A stretch of DNA of 64,000 nt from the NCBI GenBank assembly GCA_963717725.1, contig CAVQWS010000003.1:248001-312000 (forward strand), written 5' to 3'. Position numbers and translations under genes: made by a program. Positions 32,868-41,178 of the stretch are shown here, in pieces. Position 1 is the first letter of the stretch; each line of letters opens with the position of its first letter. This DNA comes from AC-32 sp963717725. Lineage in GTDB: Bacteria; Actinomycetota; Thermoleophilia; Gaiellales; Gaiellaceae. The notes under the pieces were generated by a model that saw nothing but the letters and a program-made list of their open reading frames with translations, ran no database searches and was not told the DNA's origin.

Positions 32868-33680
32868 TCACAGGACGAGCGTGAGAATGAGCACGCCCAC
32901 AACGACGCTCTGGGCGCTGTGCACCGCGATTCCAATCCAGGCGCTCTGGTACCGCCTCGACGGGTAGGCGATGGCGAACGTGTCGATCAGCAGCGTCGCC
33001 GGCATCATCCACGGCGTGTGGAGGTGGTAGCCGGCGAAAAGGACGCCGTTGGCGAGCCAGTCGCCGCGCCCGAACACCCGTTTCATGCGCGGCAGGAGCA
33101 ATCCGCGGAAGAGGAGCTCCTCCCCGAGCACCGTGTTGAACACGAACAACACGAGGATGAGGGCGTACCAACCCCAGTTGCCGCTGATGAAGCTCTTCCC
33201 GACTGCGGTGTCGAGGAACTTGCCCAGATCGCGATTCGCGGGCCCAAACACGGGGAGCAGCGCCTCGACGGTGAACAGGGCGAGGAACGGGATCACGATC
33301 AACCAGAGCTTGCCGCCGACCGCCCCGCTGCGTGGGCTCCGCGGCGACCGAAGCCAGAGCACCTCGCGCACCGTCGACCAGCGGAAGGTTCGCTGCTCCG
33401 ACCAGACAAGACCGGCCACAAGCACGAACTGCCAGATCAGCCCGGCCGTGAGCAGTACAAGCAGCGCCTTGAACAACGGCACGTTCCCGACACCGGAAAA
33501 ACTGTCCTTGAGCGCCGGTGCCGCGACCCACGCAAGGATGCCCATGGGTAGAGCGGCCGCCGCCCACACCGCGAGGATCTTGGCGAGCGAGTACTGCTTG
33601 ATGCCTGCGTAGCGGTCAGCTTCTTCGAGCCGACCCGTAAGCACATGCGGAGTGGCCACAACGACGCTTGGCGTAGACAT
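32868..33680 (-). CDS. CPBP family intramembrane metalloprotease
   Basis: A 270-residue multi-pass membrane protein. It has the CPBP/Abi motifs in order: LGEELLFRGLLLPRM with the EExxxR glutamates (about residue 182), FAGYHLHTPW with a zinc His (about 214), and IAVHSAQSVVVG with the last His (about 253). These are the conserved residues of Rce1-like glutamic/metallo proteases. The ATG at 33680 is used; the upstream gene ends 5 bases before it. In bacteria such proteases act on membrane peptides or in bacteriocin immunity; substrate here is unknown. Confidence 0.88.
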   Translation of the reverse strand: MSTPSVVVATPHVLTGRLEEADRYAGIKQYSLAKILAVWAAAALPMGILAWVAAPALKDSFSGVGNVPLFKALLVLLTAGLIWQFVLVAGLVWSEQRTFRWSTVREVLWLRSPRSPRSGAVGGKLWLIVIPFLALFTVEALLPVFGPANRDLGKFLDTAVGKSFISGNWGWYALILVLFVFNTVLGEELLFRGLLLPRMKRVFGRGDWLANGVLFAGYHLHTPWMMPATLLIDTFAIAYPSRRYQSAWIGIAVHSAQSVVVGVLILTLVL

Positions 33681-33684
33681 GACT

Positions 33685-34458
33685 TCACCTTCCAATGGGC
33701 GCAGACGCCCCGTCCCGGCGCACTGCACCCGCGATCAGGAGTCCCCCAGCGGCGAGGAAGACGGCTCCTGCTGCCAGCAAGCCGACGGCGAACCACAGGA
33801 GGGCCGGGATCTTCGCTCCCAGCTCCCCGCCGACATCGAGTCCGGGTCGACCGTTCCCATTCATCACGACGACGGTCCACGACCCGCCGTGCGGATCCCA
33901 CGTGAGCGTCCGTGCTCCATGGCCGGTGGACGAAGCGACCCAGAAGTGTTGCGTCCCGGGCGCGGATCGGGGCGTGCCGCCGCCGACGGCCTCGGTCTTT
34001 CCCCCGAAGAAGTCGGAAATGATGCTGTGGTTGACTCCGGCGAGGTAGCGGTCGACGTCCCTCGAGCGGCCAATCCCGACGAACAGCGCCGACGCGGAGT
34101 TCGCCGGCGTGGCGCGGATCCGAACCTTGCCGAGCAGGCTCGGCGAGTACAGCCAGCCGACGCCCGCCGATCCGAGGTGGGTCGATTCGGTCGCCAGAGC
34201 TGATCCGGAGGTGGAGAACTGATGAACGTCCGTTGTGACATAGCCCGCGTCGCGCTGGGTGAGGTCGGCCCACAAGGCCGTTCCACCGGCGCCTAGCAGG
34301 GCCAGCGAGACCAAGACCAGCACCCCTCCGATCACGACTGTAGCGACGCGGCCGCCGGTCCAACCCGCAGGGCGGGCGGCGACCTCCGCCGTGGGCGGGA
34401 TCGCCGCCGCGCCCGGCGGAGCGGTTGGTGCGACGGGATTCTGGGCCACTAGCCCCAC
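33685..34458 (-). CDS. Membrane protein with two terminal helices, unknown
   Basis: A 257-residue protein. It has a Pro/Ala-rich N-terminus, a helix at GGRVATVVIGGVLVLVSLAL, a large loop (about 65-215) rich in Ser, Thr and Gly, and a second helix at LLWFAVGLLAAGAVFLAA. The loop is probably extracellular and includes FVGIGRSRDVDRYLAGVNHS and PGTQHFWVASSTGHGARTL, segments seen in actinobacterial membrane proteins of unknown function. It is the first gene of the minus-strand run and diverges from the PAS-LuxR gene at 34704. Confidence 0.65.
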   Translation of the reverse strand: MGLVAQNPVAPTAPPGAAAIPPTAEVAARPAGWTGGRVATVVIGGVLVLVSLALLGAGGTALWADLTQRDAGYVTTDVHQFSTSGSALATESTHLGSAGVGWLYSPSLLGKVRIRATPANSASALFVGIGRSRDVDRYLAGVNHSIISDFFGGKTEAVGGGTPRSAPGTQHFWVASSTGHGARTLTWDPHGGSWTVVVMNGNGRPGLDVGGELGAKIPALLWFAVGLLAAGAVFLAAGGLLIAGAVRRDGASAPIGR

Positions 34459-34703
34459 GCTCCTTTCCAGACTCGTTGCGACGTCTTTGCCCTAGGCGGT
34501 GACCTCGAACATGGTCGTGATGCCTCCCTCTGCATCGAGCGCGCCGAATCGAGCGCGCCTCGATCTTGGGAGCACGCTAGGCCGCCTACCGGCGCTTCGC
34601 ATGATCAAGGTTGATCAGCCGCGGCGAGTACGTGATTTCCCGCTGCAGCGATGAGGGTGATCTCTGATGTGGCTCGCCGGGACTGCGACCGATAGTCGCG
34701 TCT

Positions 34704-35273
34704 ATGGCCGAGCGATCGGGAGCGACGTTCCGATCGGGCGACGCACTATTCGCCTTTGACGCCGGCCTGACCATCGTCTCTTGGAACCGTGCGGCAGAAG
34801 ACCTGACGGGAGTCTCTGCCGAGGAAGCCGTCGGACGGCGCTGCTGGGAAGTGCTGGGAGGCCACGACGAGCGCGGCGGCCTCGTCTGCCACGCGGGCTG
34901 CTCCACGGCGCGGCTGGCTCGCGAAGGATGGCCGGTGCCTTGTCAAGGGCTCCTGGTCAGTGCTCTCGAAGGCGACCGACCCGTCAACGTTTCCACAGTC
35001 GCCGTCGACGATGGTGAGCTGCAACTCTTCCTACACGTCATGGTCCCTCACGAGGAGCGCGCTCCGCCGGAGCAGCAAGACGTCGTCACGCCGCGACAGC
35101 TGGAGATACTCCGGCTGCTGGCCGACGGTGTCCATGCGAAGGGCGTCGCGATCCAGCTCGGCATCACCGAGACGACGGTTCGAAACCATATTCACGGCCT
35201 ACTCGTCGCGCTCGGGGCGCACTCGCAGCTAGAGGCGATCGCGATAGCGCGTCGCCGGCAAATTGTCGATTAG
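34704..35273 (+). CDS. PAS-LuxR transcriptional regulator
   Basis: A 189-residue regulator. Residues 1-115 are a PAS domain (FAFDAGLTIVSWNRAAEDLT, VSAEEAVGRRCWEVLGG) with three cysteines in the segment LVCHAGCSTARLA and VPCQG that could bind metal or sense redox state. The C-terminus is a LuxR HTH: VTPRQLEILRLLADGVHAKG, IQLGITETTVRNHIHGLLVA and LGAHSQLEAIAIARR. Its divergent position to the operon starting at 34458 suggests it controls that operon. It ends in TAG, immediately followed by the tmRNA-like fragment. Confidence 0.85.
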   Translation: MAERSGATFRSGDALFAFDAGLTIVSWNRAAEDLTGVSAEEAVGRRCWEVLGGHDERGGLVCHAGCSTARLAREGWPVPCQGLLVSALEGDRPVNVSTVAVDDGELQLFLHVMVPHEERAPPEQQDVVTPRQLEILRLLADGVHAKGVAIQLGITETTVRNHIHGLLVALGAHSQLEAIAIARRRQIVD

Positions 35274-35349
35274 GCCGGTTGGAAGCCGACCAACCGGAGG
35301 GCTAGCCAGCCTTGGAGTCGCGCTTCGGGCGATTGGCTCTCCCTAGGCG
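35273..35349 (+). repeat. 77-nt duplicate of an internal tmRNA segment
   Basis: This stretch repeats bases 57447-57524 of the tmRNA gene in the same orientation (about 72 of 77 positions identical with one gap). Shared landmarks are GGCCGGTTGG, GCCGACCAACCG, GGGCTAGCCA and the run from TTGGAGTCGCG to GGCTCTCCCTAGGCG. It contains a perfect hairpin (CCGGTTGG, 7-base loop, CCAACCGG) and a second one around GAGTCGCGCTTCGGGCGATT. It fills the entire gap between two convergent genes and provides the stop codon of the minus-strand gene. It lacks the tmRNA ends and tag frame, so it is not a working tmRNA; it may act as a bidirectional terminator. Confidence 0.85.
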
Positions 35350-36233
35350 TTGGGAGAGATGCCCCAGCTCGCCGCGTGTGTCTCGCCCGGGTCGAGCCGG
35401 ACGAGACCCTCGCCGCTGCGGAAGGCATTCGGCGCGCAGGTCATCGGCTCGACGGCGACGCTGCGCCGCTCGACGTCCGCAAGGCCGTCGCCCGTGAAGA
35501 TCATCAGGTACGGGTAGCTCTCGTCGGCCCAGAGGGTGGTCGTGCCCACACGTACCCTGGCCCGGCCGTCAGCCTCGCGCTCGAGGTCGGTGAAGCAGTG
35601 GTCGAGCTTCGTCGAGCCGATCGCCCTCGGCTCGCGGAAGTCGAGCCCTTCGTCCGCCACGGATCCGCTGCCGACGGGGATGCCGCGCTCGTCCGCAACG
35701 AGAACGGTCGCAGCCGGCACGCGCAGCTCGATCTCGTCGACGACGTCGTGGTCGACGGCCAGGTACGGATGCGAGCCTGCCCCGTACGGGGCGCTGTCGG
35801 AACCGACGTTCGTCGCCTCGGTCCGCACGGCGAGACCCTCGTCGGAGAGCGAGTACTCGACGCGCAGCGCCAGCGAGAACGGATAGCCGGGGCGCGGGTA
35901 GAGGACGTGCTCGAAGGCGACCCGGTCCGCCGCGCGGTCGGCGACCGACCACGCCGACCAGCGCGTGAGACCGTGGATCGCGTTGCGCCGCTCGGGCTCG
36001 TCGAGCGGAAGCTGGTGCGAGCGCCCGCCGAACTCGTAGCGGCCGTCCTCGATCCGGTTCGGCCACGGGACGAGCAGCTGGCCGCGGCCGGAGGGACAGA
36101 CCTCGCCGGCGTCGTAGCCGTCGATCACCGCCCGCCCGCCGACGGAGTACGTCCGCAGCCCGGCGCCGACACCCACGACAACCGCTCGCTGCTCGCCGAA
36201 CGCGAGCTCGACCTGCTCTCCCGACGCCTGCAC
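35343..36233 (-). CDS. Aldose 1-epimerase (galactose mutarotase-like)
   Basis: A 296-residue mutarotase-fold protein. Conserved pieces are QLLVPWPNRIEDGRYEFGGR, RRNAIHGLTRW with the first catalytic-site His, APYGAGSHPYLAV with the acid His (about 152), and SVAVEPMTCAPNAF with the catalytic Glu (about 266). It interconverts alpha and beta anomers of aldoses such as glucose. It is the last gene of the sugar-oxidation operon and its start abuts the GMC oxidoreductase stop. Its last two codons lie in the tmRNA-like fragment. Confidence 0.9.
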   Translation of the reverse strand: MQASGEQVELAFGEQRAVVVGVGAGLRTYSVGGRAVIDGYDAGEVCPSGRGQLLVPWPNRIEDGRYEFGGRSHQLPLDEPERRNAIHGLTRWSAWSVADRAADRVAFEHVLYPRPGYPFSLALRVEYSLSDEGLAVRTEATNVGSDSAPYGAGSHPYLAVDHDVVDEIELRVPAATVLVADERGIPVGSGSVADEGLDFREPRAIGSTKLDHCFTDLEREADGRARVRVGTTTLWADESYPYLMIFTGDGLADVERRSVAVEPMTCAPNAFRSGEGLVRLDPGETHAASWGISPNA

Positions 36234-37814
36234 CTAGGACGAGACCGCGGCGGCCTCCACCCGCGCGCCCATCCGCTCGAGCAGGTGATCGCCGACCCGA
36301 AGCGCGTTCGCCATCGCCGTCAGCGCCGGGTTGACCGCGCCGATGCTCGGGAAGACGCTCGTGTCGACGACGTAGAGGTTGTCGACCTCGTGCGCGCGGC
36401 AGTCGGCGTTCAATGCCGAGGTCGCCGGGTCGGCGCCCATTCGGCAGGTCCCAGCCTGGTGGGCCACGCCCGCCACCGGAATCTCGTTCTTCATGTACGC
36501 GAACCGATGGAAGAGGCTGTCCGGCTCGATGCGCAGCTTGCCGAGCATCGAGTGCAGCTGCTTGAAGAGCTCCTTCTTCGGCGTGTCGTTCGTCGCCGTG
36601 TAGGCGAGGGTCAGCTTCCCCTCGCCGTCGACGGTGACTCGGTTCTCGGGCATCGGCAAGTCCTCGGTCGAGAGCCAGAAGTCGATCGCGTGGCTGGCGA
36701 CCTGATCCAGCGTCCAGTGCGGCGCGAGCTTCGTCTGGACCGGCTTCTCGCCGTGGAACATCGGCGTTTGCGACTTGCCGACCATCTGGATGTTGCCGAG
36801 CGGGTAGTCGGTCTCGGGACCGGCGAAGTAGAAGTCGTTCAGCCCGAGCGTCTTCTGGAACACGGTCGGGTTCTCGTCCTTCGAGAGGGCGAGCACCGCC
36901 TGGCTGTTGTGGAACATGTAGTTCCGGCCGACCTGGTCGGAGCCGTTGGCGAGGCCCTGCGGGTGCTTGTCGTTCGCGGACACGAGCAGCACCTTCGCGG
37001 TGTTCGCCGCCCCGCAGGCGAGCACGACGAGGTCGCCCGAGTACGTCTCCCGCTCGCCGTTGTGCTCGACGACCACCTCGGTCACCGCCGTGCCGTCGGC
37101 GTTCGTCTCGAGCTTGACGACCTGCGCGTTGGTGACCAGCTCGACGTTCGAATGCTCGAGGGCCGGCCGCACTCCGAGCACGTCCGCGTCCGACTTGCCG
37201 TGGACGGCACAGGGGAAGCCGTCGCAGTTCGCGCAGCGCACGCACGCGCTGTAGGGCATGTTCGCTTCGTTCAGCCGGATCCCGCACGGCGCATGGAAGG
37301 GGTGGTACCCGGCGGCGGCCAGATCGTCGGAGAGCTGCTGGATCCGCGGCTCGTGCGAGACGGCCGGGAACGGGTACGGAGCGCTCGCGTAGGGCTCGGT
37401 CGGGTCCTCGTCGTGAGCGCCGTGCACCTCGTAGAGGTGCTCCGCCTTGGTGTAGTAGGGCTCGATCTCGTCGTAGGTGATCGGCCAGGCCGGCGAGACG
37501 CCGTCGTGGTGCTGGAGCTCCCCGAAGTCCTCCTCGCGCAGGCGGTAGAGCGCTGCGCCGTAGAGCTTCGTCGCGCCGCCCACGAAGTAGTGGATCTGCG
37601 GCTGGAACGGCTTGCCCTGCTCGTCGTACCAGGTGTCCTCCGAGACGTAGCGGTTGTCGACGAAGACGTCCTGCGCGAGCCAGTTCTGCGGCTCGCGCGG
37701 GAGCCAGTCGCCGCGCTCCAGCAACAGGATCCGCTTGCCCGATGGCGCCAGGTGCCGTGCGAGCGTGCCGCCGCCGGCACCGGTTCCGACGATGATCACG
37801 TCGTAGTCGGCCAT
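36234..37814 (-). CDS. GMC-type FAD oxidoreductase (sugar or polyol oxidase/dehydrogenase)
   Basis: A 526-residue flavoprotein. The FAD-binding motif is DVIIVGTGAGGGTLARHLA (about 5-23), with LLLERGDWL after it. GMC landmarks include VGGATKLYGAALYRLREEDF and the C-terminal HQAGTCRMGADP and FPSIGAVNPALTAMANALRV blocks. A Cys-rich CVRCANCDGFPC (about 190-201) is like that of gluconate- and sorbitol-type dehydrogenases. It has no signal peptide, so it is likely cytoplasmic. Its neighbours suggest oxidation of glucose or a related sugar, but substrate and electron acceptor are inferred. Confidence 0.9.
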   Translation of the reverse strand: MADYDVIIVGTGAGGGTLARHLAPSGKRILLLERGDWLPREPQNWLAQDVFVDNRYVSEDTWYDEQGKPFQPQIHYFVGGATKLYGAALYRLREEDFGELQHHDGVSPAWPITYDEIEPYYTKAEHLYEVHGAHDEDPTEPYASAPYPFPAVSHEPRIQQLSDDLAAAGYHPFHAPCGIRLNEANMPYSACVRCANCDGFPCAVHGKSDADVLGVRPALEHSNVELVTNAQVVKLETNADGTAVTEVVVEHNGERETYSGDLVVLACGAANTAKVLLVSANDKHPQGLANGSDQVGRNYMFHNSQAVLALSKDENPTVFQKTLGLNDFYFAGPETDYPLGNIQMVGKSQTPMFHGEKPVQTKLAPHWTLDQVASHAIDFWLSTEDLPMPENRVTVDGEGKLTLAYTATNDTPKKELFKQLHSMLGKLRIEPDSLFHRFAYMKNEIPVAGVAHQAGTCRMGADPATSALNADCRAHEVDNLYVVDTSVFPSIGAVNPALTAMANALRVGDHLLERMGARVEAAAVSS

Positions 37815-37816
37815 GC

Positions 37817-39715
37817 TCAGTACTCCTCGGCGAGGTCTCTAACGACCAGCCGCGCCGCCGCCTCGATCAGCGCCAGGTGCGAGAAGGCCTGCGGGAAGTT
37901 GCCGAGGTGCCGGCCGGTCGCTGCGTCGAACTCCTCTGCGTAGAGGCCGAGGGGCGAGGCCACGCGCAGGAGCCGCTCCATCAGGTCGCGCGCCCGCTGC
38001 AGCTCGCCGACGACCGCGAGCGCCGACACGAGCCAGAAGGAGCAGATCAGGAACGTGCCCTCCTTGCCCGACAGGCCGTCGTCGGTCTCGCCGGTCCGGT
38101 AGCGCAGGACGAAGCCGTCCTCGGTCAGATCGGTGGCAATCGCCTCGACCGACTTGCGGAGCGTCTCGTCGGTGCCCGGCAGGAAGCCGAAGAGCGCCGC
38201 GAGCAGGTTGGACGCGTCGAGCGCGTCCGTCTCGTAGTGCTGGCGCAGGACGCCGTCCCGCACGCCGTGCTCGAGGATGTCTGCGCGGATCTCGTCGGCG
38301 GTCTTCTGCCACGTCGCCTGGATCTCGGGGTCGCCGCGGAGCTCGGCGAGCTCGGCAGCCCGGTCGAGGGCGACCCAGCACATCAGCTTCGAGGAGACAT
38401 AGTGCTGCGGTTTGCCGCGCGCCTCCCAGATGCCCTGGTCGGGCTGGCGCCAGACGTTCGTGGCGCACTCGGCCTGCGACTGGACGATGGGCCACAGCCG
38501 CGTCGGCAGCCGGTCGCCGTGCCGCGTGTGGAGCAGGATCGAGTCCAGCACCGCGCCGAAGACGTCGTTCTGGCGCTGGTCGAAGGCGCCGTTGCCGACC
38601 CGCACCGGCCTCGCCCCCGCATAGCCGGTGAGGTGGTCACGCGTCGACTCGGTGAGGTCGCGGCGCCCGTCGATCCCGTACATGATCTGCAGCGAGCCGT
38701 CCTCGGTCGGCTCGAGGTCGGCGATGAACTCCATGAACTCCTCGGCCTCCCAGTTCAGGTTGAGGAAGTGGAGCGCCTGGAGGGTGAAGGTCGTGTCGCG
38801 GATCCACGTGTAGCGGTAGTCCCAGTTGCGCTCGCCGCCCGGCGTTTCGGGGAGCGACGTCGTGAGCGCGGCAACCGTCGCCCCGGTCGGCATGTAGGTC
38901 AGGCCCTTGATCGTCAGGGCGGAGCGCTGGATCGGGTCGCGGAGCTGATGGTCCGGGATTCGCGCCGTGCTCAGCCAGTTGCGCCAGAAGCGCGTGGTCG
39001 CCTTCAGCCTCAGGCGTGCCTCGTCGACGGTCTGCGGCACTACAAGGTCCTCGGCCCAGGAGAGGGCGCAGAACGCCCGGTCACCCGGTTGCAGCACGTG
39101 ACGCGCCCGGACCCGCTCTCCCTGGATCCCCAGCGCGAGATCCGACTGGAGGCGAAACCGCTGGCCGGCACCGGTCGCGTCGGCAGCGTGGCGACCGCCG
39201 TCCACGGCAACCCACTCCGCCGGAGCCGCCCCGTAGTCGAAGACCGGCTCGCAGACCAGCTCGACCTCGACGTGGCCGTCCATGCACTCGACGGTTCGGA
39301 TCAGCATGTGGTCGGCGTCGTCGTCGGCCGGAGGCCGCGTGTGCGGCGTGATCGCGTCCTCGTGATCCCAGGGCCCGATCGTCAGGGCGTCGCGGACGAG
39401 GACCCAGCCGGAAGGCGTCTTCCAGGTCGTCACGAGCACGTTCGTGCCGGGCTCGTACGCCCGTGCAGTCGGGTGTGCGATCCCGAACGGGCCGAACCGG
39501 AAGAACCCTGCCTGCCGGTCGAGGAGGCTGCCGAACACGCTCGGCGAGTCGAACGAAGGGATACAGAGCCAGTCGACCGCGCCGTCGGGGGCGATCAGCG
39601 CTCCCGTGTGACAGTTGGAAAGGAACGCGTAATCGGCGATCGGCGGAAACGGAGACGGCGCTGCCGCGCTCTGCGGCTGGGTCTCGGGGGCGTCGGAGGT
39701 GGTCGCGGCGGTCAT
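37817..39715 (-). CDS. Glycoside hydrolase family 15 protein (trehalase/glucoamylase type)
   Basis: A 632-residue enzyme. The N-terminal domain begins IADYAFLSNCHTGALIAPDG and VDWLCIPSFDSPSVF, as in actinobacterial GH15 trehalases. The (alpha/alpha)6 domain has RNWDYRYTWIRDTTFTLQAL, then DQGIWEARGKPQHYVSSKLM with the general-acid Glu, and a C-terminal GLYAEEFDAATGRHLGNFPQ with the base Glu. It should release glucose from trehalose or alpha-glucans in the cytoplasm. It is cotranscribed with zwf upstream and the GMC gene 2 bases downstream, which supports a glucose-supplying role. Confidence 0.92.
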   Translation of the reverse strand: MTAATTSDAPETQPQSAAAPSPFPPIADYAFLSNCHTGALIAPDGAVDWLCIPSFDSPSVFGSLLDRQAGFFRFGPFGIAHPTARAYEPGTNVLVTTWKTPSGWVLVRDALTIGPWDHEDAITPHTRPPADDDADHMLIRTVECMDGHVEVELVCEPVFDYGAAPAEWVAVDGGRHAADATGAGQRFRLQSDLALGIQGERVRARHVLQPGDRAFCALSWAEDLVVPQTVDEARLRLKATTRFWRNWLSTARIPDHQLRDPIQRSALTIKGLTYMPTGATVAALTTSLPETPGGERNWDYRYTWIRDTTFTLQALHFLNLNWEAEEFMEFIADLEPTEDGSLQIMYGIDGRRDLTESTRDHLTGYAGARPVRVGNGAFDQRQNDVFGAVLDSILLHTRHGDRLPTRLWPIVQSQAECATNVWRQPDQGIWEARGKPQHYVSSKLMCWVALDRAAELAELRGDPEIQATWQKTADEIRADILEHGVRDGVLRQHYETDALDASNLLAALFGFLPGTDETLRKSVEAIATDLTEDGFVLRYRTGETDDGLSGKEGTFLICSFWLVSALAVVGELQRARDLMERLLRVASPLGLYAEEFDAATGRHLGNFPQAFSHLALIEAAARLVVRDLAEEY

Positions 39716-39725
39716 CGGGCTCCTC

Positions 39726-41162
39726 TCAGGTCGAGATCCATGGATCGCGCCAGCGGCCGTGACCGGCTACGAGCTCGTCCGCTGCCGCCGGTCCCCAGGA
39801 CCCAGGCTCGTAGGTGTGCACGGGAGGCGGATCGTCGAGCAGCGGCTGCATGATCCGCCAGGTCTCCTCCACGCCGTCCTGGCGCGTGAAGCGCGTGCTG
39901 TCGCCATCCATCGCCGCCTGAAGAAGCACTTCGTACGGCGTCGGGCCCTCTCCGCCTTCCTGGGAGAACTCCATGCTGAGATCGATCTCCGAAGCTCCGC
40001 CGATGTCGGCACGATGAGCGTCGACGATGATCTTGACGCCCGTCGTGGGGTCGAGCCTGACCACGAGCTGGTTCGGCTCGGGGCGCCTGGATCGCAGGTG
40101 GAAGCCCAGATTCGGGGGGTGCTTGAAGACGAGCCTAAGTTCCGTCTCCGTCGCGGGCAGCCGCTTCCCCGTGCGGATGAAGAAGGGCACGCCGGCCCAG
40201 CGCCAGTTCTCGATCTCGAGCCGGAGCGCCGCATACGTCTCGGTGGTCGAGTCCGCCGCGACTCCATCGATGTCGAGGTAGCCGTCGTACTGGCCGCGCA
40301 CGTAGTGGGCCGGTTCGGCCGTGCCGACCGCGCGAAAGAGCGCGACCTGGGCGTCCTTGATCGCGTCGGGGTCGCGGCGGGAAGGGATCTCCATCGCCGC
40401 GGCCGCAACGACCTGCATCAGGTGGTTGACGACGACGTCGCGCAAGGCGCCGACCGGGTCGTAGAAGTGGCCGCGATCCTCGACCCCGAAGTCCTCCGCC
40501 ATCGTGATCTGCACGGACTCGAGGTGGTTACGCGTCCAGATCGGCTCCAGCATCGAGTTCGCGAACCGGAGATAGAGGATCTCCTCGAGCCCCATCTTCC
40601 CGAGGTAGTGGTCGATCCGGTAGAGCTGCGACTCGTCGATGTATTGGTGCAGCTGGTCGGCGAGCTCGGTGGCAGAGGCGCCATCGTGGCCGAACGGCTT
40701 CTCGACGACCACGCGCGCGTTGTCGGTGAGCCCTGCCTCGGAGAGCCCCTGGACGACCCGTCCGAAGAGGAAGGGCGGAATCTCGAGGTAGAAGACCGGC
40801 TGCTGCTTGCCGTCGATCGCTTTGGCCACCCGCTCGTAGGTGGCGGCGTCGTCAAAATCACCCTCGACGTACGCGAGCCGGTTTGCGAAGCGCTCGAAGA
40901 CCGCCGGGTCGAGCTGCTCGCCGGTCCCCTCGATCGAGGTCCGTGCCCGTTCCTTCAGCTGGTCGACCGTCCAGTCGTCGACCGCCACGCCGACAATCGG
41001 GCAGTCCAGCAGCCCGCGGCGTTCCAGCCGGTAGAGGGAACGGAACGTCATCACCTTGGCGAGGTCGCCGGTGATCCCGAACACGACCAGGACGTCCGTC
41101 GGCCGGTTTCCGCCGGTCTCTGCGCTTGCGCGCTCCGCCTTCTCTGGTGCTGCAGTCGCCAT
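39726..41162 (-). CDS. zwf: Glucose-6-phosphate 1-dehydrogenase
   Basis: A 478-residue Zwf. The coenzyme motif is VVFGITGDLAKVMTF (about 26-40), where the expected GASGDLA is GITGDLA. The substrate motif is RIDHYLGKMGLEEILYLRF (about 182-200) with the catalytic His-Tyr-Leu-Gly-Lys. The late VPFFIRTGKRLPATETELRL is also diagnostic. It oxidises glucose 6-phosphate to the lactone in the oxidative pentose phosphate pathway. No gnd, pgl or opcA is adjacent; instead it is placed between NDH-2 and GH15. Confidence 0.95.
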   Translation of the reverse strand: MATAAPEKAERASAETGGNRPTDVLVVFGITGDLAKVMTFRSLYRLERRGLLDCPIVGVAVDDWTVDQLKERARTSIEGTGEQLDPAVFERFANRLAYVEGDFDDAATYERVAKAIDGKQQPVFYLEIPPFLFGRVVQGLSEAGLTDNARVVVEKPFGHDGASATELADQLHQYIDESQLYRIDHYLGKMGLEEILYLRFANSMLEPIWTRNHLESVQITMAEDFGVEDRGHFYDPVGALRDVVVNHLMQVVAAAAMEIPSRRDPDAIKDAQVALFRAVGTAEPAHYVRGQYDGYLDIDGVAADSTTETYAALRLEIENWRWAGVPFFIRTGKRLPATETELRLVFKHPPNLGFHLRSRRPEPNQLVVRLDPTTGVKIIVDAHRADIGGASEIDLSMEFSQEGGEGPTPYEVLLQAAMDGDSTRFTRQDGVEETWRIMQPLLDDPPPVHTYEPGSWGPAAADELVAGHGRWRDPWIST

Positions 41163-41178
41163 CTCCGCGTCTCCCTCC

